This document shows positions 54,879-62,630 of a stretch of DNA of 64,000 bases, piece after piece. The DNA comes from Ga0077527 sp964486865. GTDB lineage: Bacteria > Pseudomonadota > Gammaproteobacteria > Burkholderiales > SG8-41. Numbering within the stretch: the first letter of the stretch is position 1; the number at the start of each line of letters is the position of its first letter. The notes below the pieces were generated by a model that saw nothing but the letters and a program-made list of their open reading frames with translations, searched no databases and was not told the DNA's origin. The DNA lies in the NCBI GenBank assembly GCA_964486865.1, contig CAZAOZ010000009.1:1-64000 (forward strand), written 5' to 3'. Made by a program: the position numbers and the translations under genes.

Positions 54879-56555
54879 TTAACCCCGATGCACCACCGGC
54901 GCCAGCATGTTCTGGTCGATCATCACATCGATGACCGCCGGTTTGCCGCTGGCGAAGGCGCGCCGGATGGCGCCTTCGAGGTCGCCGGGGCGGGTGACCT
55001 GTTCGCCGTGCGCGCCGAACACTTTTGCCAGCGCGCCGAAATCCGGATTTTTGTAATCGACGGCGAAGTAGCGTCCGCCGAAGTGTTCGTTCTGGAAGGC
55101 GCGCTCGTTGCCGAGGCCCTGGTCGTTGAACACGACATAGACGACGGGGATGTTTTCACGCACCGCGGTTTCGAGTTCGCCGATGTTGCACATCGCGCCC
55201 ATGTCGCCGGAGGCGCACAGCACCGGGCGGTCGGGCCGCGCCAGCTTGGCGCCCATGGCGATCGGCAGCGAGCCGCCGACGGAGGCCCAGTCGTCCATGC
55301 ACATGAAGGTGTCGGGCTCGTAGCTCTTGAAGTAGCTGCGCACATGTTTGCCGCCGTTGCCGGCATCGACGACAAGGATGCCGTTCTGCGGCAGCATCTT
55401 GCGGATCATGTGGGCGACGAACTGCGGCTGGATGGGTTCGGCCTGCGGCTTGAGCACGGCCTGCAGTTCGGCGTCGAAGTCGGCGCGGGCTTTGGCGACA
55501 TCCACCCAGGGTTTGCGCGCGCCGGCCTTCGTCGCGCGCCCGGTGAGGCCGTTGATGAAGCTCATGGACGAACCGGCCACGCCCAGCGCCACCGGGAACA
55601 CGATGCCGATCTGGCCGGGCGCCGCGGTGTGGTGAATGATTTTCGCGCCCTCGCTGAAAATGCCGTACTTGTACATGGTCGAGAACACGTCGAAGTGCGC
55701 GCCGATGGCGACGATGACATCGGCCTGGGGCGCGGCGCGGTTGGCGCTGCTGAAGGCGTTGCGGCCCAGCGGGCCCAGCGCCAGCGGATGCGTGGACGGG
55801 AACGCGTCGGGCGAGTACTGCAGCACCGCCACCGGAATGCCGGCGGCAGTGGCGAGTTTTTCCATGGCGGCGACGGCTTGTTCCTTCATCACGCCGCGGC
55901 CGATGACGAACAGCGGGCGCTCGGCCTTGCTGATCAAGGCCCACGCCGCGTCGATCTGCGCCGGGTCGCACACCGCGGGCACGGTGCTGCGGTAGGCCGC
56001 AGGCACTGTTGCTTCCGGCGCGACCTGTTGCAGCAGTACTTCGCCGGCGGCTTCGATATGCGTCGGGCCCTGCGGTTCGGTCAACGCAACGCGGAACGCC
56101 TTGCGCACCGCTTCCTGCACCTTGTCCACATAAGGAATGCTGTAAGCCCACTTGGTGATCGGGCGCATGAACGGGATCTGGTCCATGTCCTGGGTCGCGT
56201 CGCGCTCGCGCATGATGCTTTCCTGCACGCCGCAGATGCTGATCACCGGCACGTTGCCCTTGAACGCGGCGCCGATGCCGGTGACCATGTTGGTGATGCC
56301 CGGGCCTTCGGTGACGGTGACCACCGACGGTTTGCCGGCAGCACGCGCGAAACCGTAGGCCATGAATGCGGCGCCCTGCTCGTGGCGGGTCAGGATGAAG
56401 CGGATCTGCGGCGTCGCGCGCAGTTCGTCGAGGATGGCGAGGTTCTGCGTGCCGGGAATGCCGAACACATGATCAATACCTTCACGCAGCAGGCCGTCGA
56501 CCAGCGCACGGGCGCCGGTGACGGTGTTGGCGGACTTGCGCCCGGTGGACTCCAT
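54879..56555 (-). CDS. Thiamine-pyrophosphate enzyme (acetolactate synthase large-subunit-like)
   Basis: A 558-residue three-domain TPP enzyme. The N-terminal Pyr domain has DHVFGIPGTQNLAILDEL and the catalytic Glu in LTRHEQGAAFMAYGFARAAG. The central domain spans about 190-330. The C-terminal PP domain has SGDMGAMCNIGELETAVREN with YVVFNDQGLGNER, the diphosphate/Mg motif (GDM in place of GDG). No small regulatory subunit is adjacent, so a catabolic decarboxylase or lyase (benzoylformate decarboxylase- or oxalyl-CoA-like) is as likely as acetolactate synthase. It diverges from the Bug receptor at 56781. Confidence 0.88.
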   Translation of the reverse strand: MESTGRKSANTVTGARALVDGLLREGIDHVFGIPGTQNLAILDELRATPQIRFILTRHEQGAAFMAYGFARAAGKPSVVTVTEGPGITNMVTGIGAAFKGNVPVISICGVQESIMRERDATQDMDQIPFMRPITKWAYSIPYVDKVQEAVRKAFRVALTEPQGPTHIEAAGEVLLQQVAPEATVPAAYRSTVPAVCDPAQIDAAWALISKAERPLFVIGRGVMKEQAVAAMEKLATAAGIPVAVLQYSPDAFPSTHPLALGPLGRNAFSSANRAAPQADVIVAIGAHFDVFSTMYKYGIFSEGAKIIHHTAAPGQIGIVFPVALGVAGSSMSFINGLTGRATKAGARKPWVDVAKARADFDAELQAVLKPQAEPIQPQFVAHMIRKMLPQNGILVVDAGNGGKHVRSYFKSYEPDTFMCMDDWASVGGSLPIAMGAKLARPDRPVLCASGDMGAMCNIGELETAVRENIPVVYVVFNDQGLGNERAFQNEHFGGRYFAVDYKNPDFGALAKVFGAHGEQVTRPGDLEGAIRRAFASGKPAVIDVMIDQNMLAPVVHRG

Positions 56556-56780
56556 GGGTGTTCCTTTGTATGGCGGTGTTGATGCGAAGCCGGGATGTTA
56601 GCCCAAAACCGCTGCGCAACGGCAACCTGTGGATGCCCCACAGGCGATCCGCAATGTGTAATGCTCGAGCGTTTCTTGCATGACGGGCCGCCGCGCGATT
56701 GATTTTCACGGCGCGGGGTGCTCCAATCGTCTTCAGCGTCGACAACAGATGCTGCAACTGCAGTCCGGAGGAGGAACCCG

Positions 56781-57764
56781 ATGACCATGATGCGAAACTG
56801 CGCCGCCTGGGCGCGCGTGCTGCTGGTAGCCGCCGCTGTCGCTACCGCGTTTCCGGCGATTGCCCAATCCTTTCCGTCGCGGCCGGTGCGCATGGTCGTG
56901 CCGTATCCCCCGGGCGGCGCCAACGACATCGTCGCCCGCCTGCTGTCGCCGTCGATGACCCAGCAGTTGGGCCAGAACGTGATCGTCGACAACCGCGGCG
57001 GAGGCAACACGCTGATCGGTTCGGAGATCGTCGCCCGATCCACGCCCAACGGCTATACGCTGCTGGTGGTCGCTGCGGGACATGCAATCAATCCGGCGCT
57101 GTATGCCAGGCTGCCGTACGACACCGCGCGCGATTTCATGCCGGTTGCGCTGTTCGGCGACGGCGCCTATGTGTTCGTCGCGCATCCCGGTGCGGGCGTG
57201 TCGTCGAGCGCGGAGTTGATCGCGCTCGCCAAAAGCAAACCGGGGCAGATTGCCTACGCCTCGTCGAGTACCGGCAACCTGACGCACCTCGCGGCGGAAC
57301 TTTTTAATTCCATGGCCGGCATCAGGATGCTGCATGTGCCGTACAAGGGCGGCAATCCGGCGATGGCCGACCTGCTGGGGGGCAGGGTCAGCGTGTTTTT
57401 CTCGACGGTCGCGGTGGCGCGGCCGCACCTGCAGTCGGGCAAGATCAGGGGCCTCGGCGTGACCACCGCGAAACGCACGCCGGCGCTGCCCGGCGTGCCG
57501 ACGATTGCCGAATCGGGCCTGCCCGGCTACGAGGTCAGCGGCTGGTACGGGCTGGTCGCGCCGGCGAAGACGCCGCCCGCAGCGATTGCCAAACTCCATG
57601 ATGCGGTGCAGGGCGCGCTGCGCCAGCCCGATATCCGGGAAAAACTGCTGGGCGTCGGTGTGGAGGTCGTGCCCTCGACGACGGCAGAATTCGGCAAACG
57701 CATCGACACCGATATCGCCAAGTGGATCAGGGTGGCGAAGCCGCTGGGCATCAGCATGGAGTGA
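56781..57764 (+). CDS. Bug family solute receptor
   Basis: 327 residues from the ATG at 56781 behind GGAGGAGG (56767-56774); the frame is open back to 56718 without signals. Signal peptide about 1-29 (FPAIAQS). The ligand loop is the common VVPYPPGGANDIVARLL type with Asn before the Asp. NRGGGNTLIGSEIVAR, HPGAGVSSSAELIALAKSKPG, HVPYKGGNPAMADLLGG and VPTIAESGLPGYEVSGWYG follow. A bidirectional terminator follows the stop. Divergent with the TPP enzyme gene. Confidence 0.94.
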   Translation: MTMMRNCAAWARVLLVAAAVATAFPAIAQSFPSRPVRMVVPYPPGGANDIVARLLSPSMTQQLGQNVIVDNRGGGNTLIGSEIVARSTPNGYTLLVVAAGHAINPALYARLPYDTARDFMPVALFGDGAYVFVAHPGAGVSSSAELIALAKSKPGQIAYASSSTGNLTHLAAELFNSMAGIRMLHVPYKGGNPAMADLLGGRVSVFFSTVAVARPHLQSGKIRGLGVTTAKRTPALPGVPTIAESGLPGYEVSGWYGLVAPAKTPPAAIAKLHDAVQGALRQPDIREKLLGVGVEVVPSTTAEFGKRIDTDIAKWIRVAKPLGISME

Positions 57765-57784
57765 GCGGTTTGCGCCGGGCCATG

Positions 57785-57815
57785 AAAAACCCCGCCGCAG
57801 CGGGGTTTTGTTTTT
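57785..57815. terminator. Bidirectional rho-independent terminator
   Basis: AAAACCCCGC-CGCA-GCGGGGTTTT followed by GTTTTT, 20 bases after the Bug stop and between two convergent genes. The A-run on the other side serves the minus-strand hydrolase gene. Confidence 0.9.
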
Positions 57816-57830
57816 GGTGCGGCCCGCCGG

Positions 57831-58694
57831 TCAGGCGGCTTTTTGCAGGGCGCGCAACTGTTTGGCGATGAAGGCCATGACCATGGCGTGCGAGCGGTCG
57901 GCGGCGGGGCTGGGCACGGCCGTCCATTCGTGTTCGCAGCCCTCGAAAATCTCGAGTTGGCATTCGCCGCCGGCGGCGCGGTACGTTGCAGCGAATTTTT
58001 CCTGGATCGGCGGGATCACGTTGTCGTCGAGCCCGCCCTGCATGATCAGCATGGGCAGCATGACGACTTTTTCCTTGCGTTCGAGGATTTCCTGCGGGTT
58101 GCCGTCGTGGATGGTTTCCGGCGGATTGAAAAAGGTGTCGGACTTTTTCATCATTTCGGTGTTGCCCTTTTTCTCGGCCTGCGCGCGGCGCGCCACCGGA
58201 TTGCTGATCGGCGAGCGCGTGGCGACGTAGGCGACGGTGGCGTCGAGCTGCGGCGCTTCCGGCAGCGGGATCGCGGCGTAGCGCGGATCGTGCGGGCGCA
58301 TCGCGATCAGCTGCGCGGCGTGGCCGCCGCTGGAGCTGCCGAGCAGGCCGAAATTCGTGCTGTCGCCGTTCCATTCCTTCGCCTTGTGCTTCACCCAGCG
58401 GATCGCGTAATGCGCGTCCTGCACACACGCGGGATACGGCGCTTCACCGGACAGCCGCATGTCCGGCGATACCACCAGCATGCCGGCTGCCGCGATGGCG
58501 CGCGCCATCGGCTCGTTGGCGTAACGGTCCTTGCGCGCCCAGGCGCCGCCGTGCAGGTCCACCAGCACCGGGAACGGCCCCGTGCCCTGCGGCTGATAAA
58601 TGCGCGCGATCAGCTTGCGCTTGCCGGTGTCGCGGTACTCGACTTCCCGGCATTTGACGGCGTACAGGTTGTCGGGATTGTAGGGAACGGTCAT
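57831..58694 (-). CDS. Alpha/beta hydrolase (HSL/BD-FAE-like esterase)
   Basis: 287 residues from the ATG at 58694 (GGAGG 9 bases upstream). VLVDLHGGAWARKDRY has the HGG oxyanion motif, and GLLGSSSGGHAAQLIA carries the nucleophile Ser in G-x-S-x-G. LIMQGGLDDNVIPP gives the Asp and FEGCEHEWTA the His. Layout of the carboxylesterase/HSL group acting on small esters. Cytosolic. It ends at the shared terminator. Confidence 0.87.
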   Translation of the reverse strand: MTVPYNPDNLYAVKCREVEYRDTGKRKLIARIYQPQGTGPFPVLVDLHGGAWARKDRYANEPMARAIAAAGMLVVSPDMRLSGEAPYPACVQDAHYAIRWVKHKAKEWNGDSTNFGLLGSSSGGHAAQLIAMRPHDPRYAAIPLPEAPQLDATVAYVATRSPISNPVARRAQAEKKGNTEMMKKSDTFFNPPETIHDGNPQEILERKEKVVMLPMLIMQGGLDDNVIPPIQEKFAATYRAAGGECQLEIFEGCEHEWTAVPSPAADRSHAMVMAFIAKQLRALQKAA

Positions 58695-58828
58695 GGTGCT
58701 TCCTCCGGAAGAGATACAGCGGGAAAGATGGATCGGGAAAGATGCAGCGGGAATGCAATATGATAGCCGCACACGGCCGGTTATTGCATGCCGGTGTTCC
58801 ACGAAGTCCACATTACATGGAGACTAAT

Positions 58829-59131
58829 ATGCTCTGGGCCATATCCTGCATCGACAAGCCAAACACCGCGGCCATTCGCGATTCCGTGCTGCAGCCGCAT
58901 CGCGACTATCTCGGCAGCCAGAAAAATATTCTGGTGCTGGCCGGCGCCACGCAAAACGACGAGGGCACGGCGGCCATCGGCAGCCTGTTCATCGTCAACG
59001 TCAGCAGCCGGGCGGAAGCGAAGAAATTTTCCGACGGTGATCCGTTCACGCAGAAAGGCGTATTCGCCAGCATCACCATTACCCGCATGCGCAAGGGGCA
59101 GTGGAATCCCGCTGCGGCCGAGGGCGCGTGA
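58829..59131 (+). CDS. YciI-like protein
   Basis: 100 residues from the ATG at 58829 (GGAGA 5 bases upstream; an in-frame ATG at 58817 would add four residues). LWAISCIDKPNTAAIRDSVL, PHRDYLGSQ, LVLAGATQNDEG, GSLFIVNVSSRAEAKKFSDG, DPFTQKGVFASITITR is the YciI ferredoxin-like fold, including the conserved His and the DPF segment. YciI proteins are small enzymes or subunits of mostly unknown role; one relative is a muconolactone-like dehydrochlorinase. Stands alone. Confidence 0.88.
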   Translation: MLWAISCIDKPNTAAIRDSVLQPHRDYLGSQKNILVLAGATQNDEGTAAIGSLFIVNVSSRAEAKKFSDGDPFTQKGVFASITITRMRKGQWNPAAAEGA

Positions 59132-59161
59132 AGACGCGTGCAGCGGATCCGCGCCGGGCGG

Positions 59162-59195
59162 AAATATAATAACCAATTGTTTTTAAACAATATCC
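59162..59195. repeat. AT-rich intergenic motif copy 7 (reverse)
   Basis: ATATAATAACCAATTGTTTT followed by TAAACAATATCC. The minus strand reads AAAAACAATTGGTTATTATA, matching the motif. Located upstream of the Bug gene at 59307. Confidence 0.5.
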
Positions 59196-59306
59196 AATGC
59201 TGATGGAAGGTGGGTTGCAGCCCCTGCTTTGCCTGCGCCGACGCCGACGGGTATTGTCGCCGCAATAACAATCCGGACATCCGATCCGTACCAAGGAGAG
59301 AGCGCC

Positions 59307-60269
59307 ATGACGCACGCGTTGAAGCTGCTGTTAGCCGTAACCGCACTGGTTTCGCTGCCGGTGTTTGCGCAGGATTACCCGACGCGGCCGCTGCGCATCG
59401 TCGTGCCGTTTCCGCCGGGCGGCGCCGGCGACACGCTGGCGCGCCTGATCGGACCACCGATGTCCAAAGCGCTCGGGCAGAACGTCGTCGTCGAGAGCCG
59501 CACCGGCGCCAACACGGTGATTGCCACCGAGCTGGTGTCGCGGACCCCCGCCGACGGTTACACCCTGCTGGTGATGGCGACGAGCTTTACCGTGAATCCG
59601 TTCGCACATGCGAAGCTGCCGTACGACACGCTGCGCGATTTTCACGGGGTGACACGGATGGTCTACAACCCGCTGATGTTCTGCGCGCATCCGTCGCTGC
59701 CGGTGAAAACGATGAAAGAACTCGTGGCGCTGGCGAAGGCGCGGCCCGGCGAGTTGACCTGGGGCGTGTCGAGCATCATCGGCGGCGGGCGCATTGCCGG
59801 TGAAATGTTCAAGGACATCGCGAAAATCGACATGATCAATGTGCCCTACGGCGGCGGCGCGCCGGCGGCGACCGCGGTGCTCGGCGGCCATACCAGTCTG
59901 ATGGTCGGCAACATACTCGAGTGCGTTCCGTATGTGGCCTCGGGCCGGCTGCGCGCCATCGCGGTGACGTCGGCGCAGCGCGCCGAGACCTTGCCGGATG
60001 TGCCTACCGTTGCCGAGTCGGGCTGGCCCGGTTTCGAAGCGCTGAACTGGTTCGGCATCGTGGTGCGCGCCGGCACGCCGCGGCCCATCATCGAGCGCCT
60101 GTCGGCGGAAATCGGCAAGGCCTTGCAGACACCGGAAGCCCGCGCGGTGCTCACGAAGCAGGGTTTCACCGCAGGCACCATGACCCCCGCCGATTACGAT
60201 GCCTATATCCGCAACGAAATGCAGAAAAACGAAAAAATCCTGAAAAAGCTCAATCTGAAACTGGATTGA
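59307..60269 (+). CDS. Bug family solute receptor
   Basis: 320 residues from the ATG at 59307 behind AAGGAGAG. Signal peptide about 1-22 (PVFAQD). Canonical ligand loop VVPFPPGGAGDTLARLI; SRTGANTVIATELV, ADGYTLLVMATS, HPSLPVKTMKELVALAKARPG, NVPYGGGAPAATAVLGGHT and VPTVAESGWPGFEALNW follow. The C-terminus is Lys-rich (QKNEKILKKLNLKLD). Followed 190 bases later by an ABC-transporter operon for a different receptor class; no direct link. Confidence 0.94.
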   Translation: MTHALKLLLAVTALVSLPVFAQDYPTRPLRIVVPFPPGGAGDTLARLIGPPMSKALGQNVVVESRTGANTVIATELVSRTPADGYTLLVMATSFTVNPFAHAKLPYDTLRDFHGVTRMVYNPLMFCAHPSLPVKTMKELVALAKARPGELTWGVSSIIGGGRIAGEMFKDIAKIDMINVPYGGGAPAATAVLGGHTSLMVGNILECVPYVASGRLRAIAVTSAQRAETLPDVPTVAESGWPGFEALNWFGIVVRAGTPRPIIERLSAEIGKALQTPEARAVLTKQGFTAGTMTPADYDAYIRNEMQKNEKILKKLNLKLD

Positions 60270-60459
60270 GCACAGGACGGGCGGTCGATGGCCGCCCGTT
60301 GATCTATATCAAAGTGCCTGTTCGCGGTCTCGGTAACGCTTGACCTGTATCGGGAACCGGCTGCGGCAGACCCGCGCGGCTGGTTGGTTTCCGGGAATCT
60401 GCGGCGGGGCGGCAAATTTCATGCCGCCCGCGCCGCTCCCTCGACAGGAGAGCATAGCC

Positions 60460-61458
60460 ATGAAAAAGCTGCTGATCGCATTGTGCGTTGTGTGTGCATC
60501 CGTCCAGGCTCAGGCGCAGGACAAATCGCTGCTCGATCGGGCGAGGACCGAAGGCAAGGCGTCGTTCTACGCCAACATCACCGCCATCGAGCCGATCCTC
60601 AAGGCGTTCATCGCCGACACCGGCGTGAAGGCCGAGTACACGCGAATCTCGACCTCCAAGTTTGTCGCCACGACGATCACCGAGTTCGAGGCCAACAAGC
60701 TGCTGGCCGACGTGGTGCAGGCGCCGCTGCCGGTGCTGGACCTGCTGAAAGAAAGAGGCGTGCTTGCGCCATACCGTTCGCCGGCCGCCGCGGGTTATCC
60801 GGAGTGGACGCGCAAGGACGACCGCATCCAGTTGTTCGGTATCGAATATGTGGCGCTGATCTACAACAAGGAGCGCGTCAAGGCGGCGGATGTGCCGAAG
60901 CGCTATGAGGATCTGACGCATCCGAAATGGCGCGACAAGATTGTGATGGCCAATCCGGCCAATCATCCGACGACGATTTCCTGGCTGATCGGGCTGAAGG
61001 AGAACGTGTTCAAGTCCGATGCCGAGTGGCGCAAGTTCCTGGCGGGGCTCGCCGCCAACAAGCCGATGTTCGTGGCGTCGTTCGGCCCGACACCGGCGCC
61101 GATTGAAAGCGGCGAGAAGCTGATCGGCATTTCGATGCCGAAGTACATCGTCACCAAGGCGCCGGCTCCGCTGGACTGGGCGCGCGTGTCGCAGCCGATG
61201 ATGGGCACGCCGCGCGCCATTGCAATCACGTCCAGGGCGCCGCACCCGGCCGCGGCACGGGCATTCGTCGATTACTGGCTGTCGAAGAAGTCGATGGAAA
61301 TGCTGGCGAAGGAAGTCGGCGAATACGTGCTGGCCCCCGGAATTTTTCCGCCCATCGACGGCATCGGCACGGCCAAGGTCATTGCGATCCGCGAGTTGTC
61401 GGACGAAGAAACCGAGAAATGGGGCGCCGAGTTCAAGAAGATTTTCGACGTGAAATAG
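60460..61458 (+). CDS. ABC transporter substrate-binding protein (FbpA/PotD-like)
   Basis: 332 residues from the ATG at 60460 (AGGAG 9 bases upstream). Signal peptide about 1-20 (VQAQAQD). Extracellular solute-binding family 1/13 features: RTEGKASFYANITAIEPILK, ADVVQAPLPVLDLLKERGVL, EYVALIYNKERVKAADVPKRYEDL, PHPAAARAFVDYWLSKK. This is the Fe3+/2-aminoethylphosphonate/polyamine receptor class. The two adjacent Tyr of FbpA that bind ferric iron are not evident, so iron is not certain. First gene of an operon with an ATPase and a two-domain permease. Confidence 0.9.
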   Translation: MKKLLIALCVVCASVQAQAQDKSLLDRARTEGKASFYANITAIEPILKAFIADTGVKAEYTRISTSKFVATTITEFEANKLLADVVQAPLPVLDLLKERGVLAPYRSPAAAGYPEWTRKDDRIQLFGIEYVALIYNKERVKAADVPKRYEDLTHPKWRDKIVMANPANHPTTISWLIGLKENVFKSDAEWRKFLAGLAANKPMFVASFGPTPAPIESGEKLIGISMPKYIVTKAPAPLDWARVSQPMMGTPRAIAITSRAPHPAAARAFVDYWLSKKSMEMLAKEVGEYVLAPGIFPPIDGIGTAKVIAIRELSDEETEKWGAEFKKIFDVK

Positions 61459-61535
61459 CGAATTACCAGCAATCCATTGCAGTGACCAGCCGCCCGGATC
61501 CGCCGGGCGGTTGTCTGTCTACACGGATAAACACC

Positions 61536-62621
61536 ATGGAAATCCGCATCCGGGGCGTCAGCAAGTATTACTACTCCGAGGGCAAGACCATCAAGGCCCT
61601 CGATGATGTCAATCTGGTCATTCCCGCCAACCAGATTTTCACGCTGCTCGGGCCCAGCGGCTGCGGCAAGACCACGCTGCTGCGCTGCATCGTCGGGCTG
61701 GAGATGCCGGATTCCGGTGAGATCAGCATCGGCGGCGATGTCGTCTGGTCCAAAGACCGCGGCATTTCGGTGCCGCCGGAGCAGCGCGGTCTGGGCATGG
61801 TGTTCCAGACCTATGCCATCTGGCCGCACATGAACGTGTTCGACAACGTGGCCTATCCGCTGCAGGTGCGCAATGTGCCCAGGGATGTGATTCGCGAGAG
61901 GGTCGGGAAAACGCTGCACTTCGTGAAACTCGACGGCTTCGAGCGGCGGCCCGCCACCAAGCTCTCCGGCGGCCAGCAGCAGCGGGTGGCGCTGGCGCGG
62001 GCGCTGGTGGCCGAGCCCAAGGTCATTTTGTTCGACGAGCCGCTGAGCAACCTTGATGCCAAGCTGCGCGAAGAAACGCGCAAGGATCTGCGCGCTTTTC
62101 TCGGCAAGCTGCAGATCACGGCGGTGTATGTGACCCACGACCGCATCGAAGCGCTTGCGCTGTCGGATTCAATCGCCATCATGCGCGCCGGGCGGATTAT
62201 TGAAATCGGCACGCCGAAGAAAATCTATTTCGATGCCGACACCCAGTTTGTCGCCGACTTCATCGGCCGGGCCAATCTGGTCAAGGCCAGGGTGCGTGCC
62301 GAGGAGGGTGGCTTTACCATCGTCGATTCGGCGCTGGGCAGGATCACTTGCCAGCATCGCGATATTCCCGTAGGCGGCGAAGCCACGCTGTGCATCCGGC
62401 CGGAGTTCATCCGCATCGTCAGCGGCGAGGCAGCGGCGGCCGATAATCTGGTCAACGGCCGCATCGAATCGCTGGTCTTCGTCGGCGAGGCTTATGAGGC
62501 GGAGATCGGCGTGGGCGAAGAGCGGTTGCTCGCCAAGATCAGCCCCGACGCGAAGCTGAACGAGGGCGACGCCGTCAGCTTCACGCTGGACCCGGCGCAC
62601 TGCCTGCTGGTGGCGATCTGA
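61536..62621 (+). CDS. ABC transporter ATP-binding protein (FbpC/PotA-like)
   Basis: 361 residues from the ATG at 61536. Walker A GPSGCGKTT (39-47), Q-loop VFQTYAIWPHM, signature LSGGQQQRVALARAL, Walker B KVILFDEP, D-loop SNLDAK and switch His VYVTHDRIEAL (Arg where Gln is usual). The C-terminal roughly 110 residues are a TOBE domain (LCIRPEFIRIV, LDPAHCLLV) typical of iron/polyamine/phosphonate importers. Lies 77 bases after the receptor gene and 9 bases before the permease. Confidence 0.94.
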   Translation: MEIRIRGVSKYYYSEGKTIKALDDVNLVIPANQIFTLLGPSGCGKTTLLRCIVGLEMPDSGEISIGGDVVWSKDRGISVPPEQRGLGMVFQTYAIWPHMNVFDNVAYPLQVRNVPRDVIRERVGKTLHFVKLDGFERRPATKLSGGQQQRVALARALVAEPKVILFDEPLSNLDAKLREETRKDLRAFLGKLQITAVYVTHDRIEALALSDSIAIMRAGRIIEIGTPKKIYFDADTQFVADFIGRANLVKARVRAEEGGFTIVDSALGRITCQHRDIPVGGEATLCIRPEFIRIVSGEAAAADNLVNGRIESLVFVGEAYEAEIGVGEERLLAKISPDAKLNEGDAVSFTLDPAHCLLVAI

Positions 62622-62630
62622 CGGGTTGCC

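Noticed and set aside
60460..61458. Ferric-iron-specific receptor (FbpA)
   Set aside because: The consecutive tyrosines that bind Fe3+ in FbpA are not visible, so the substrate was left open.
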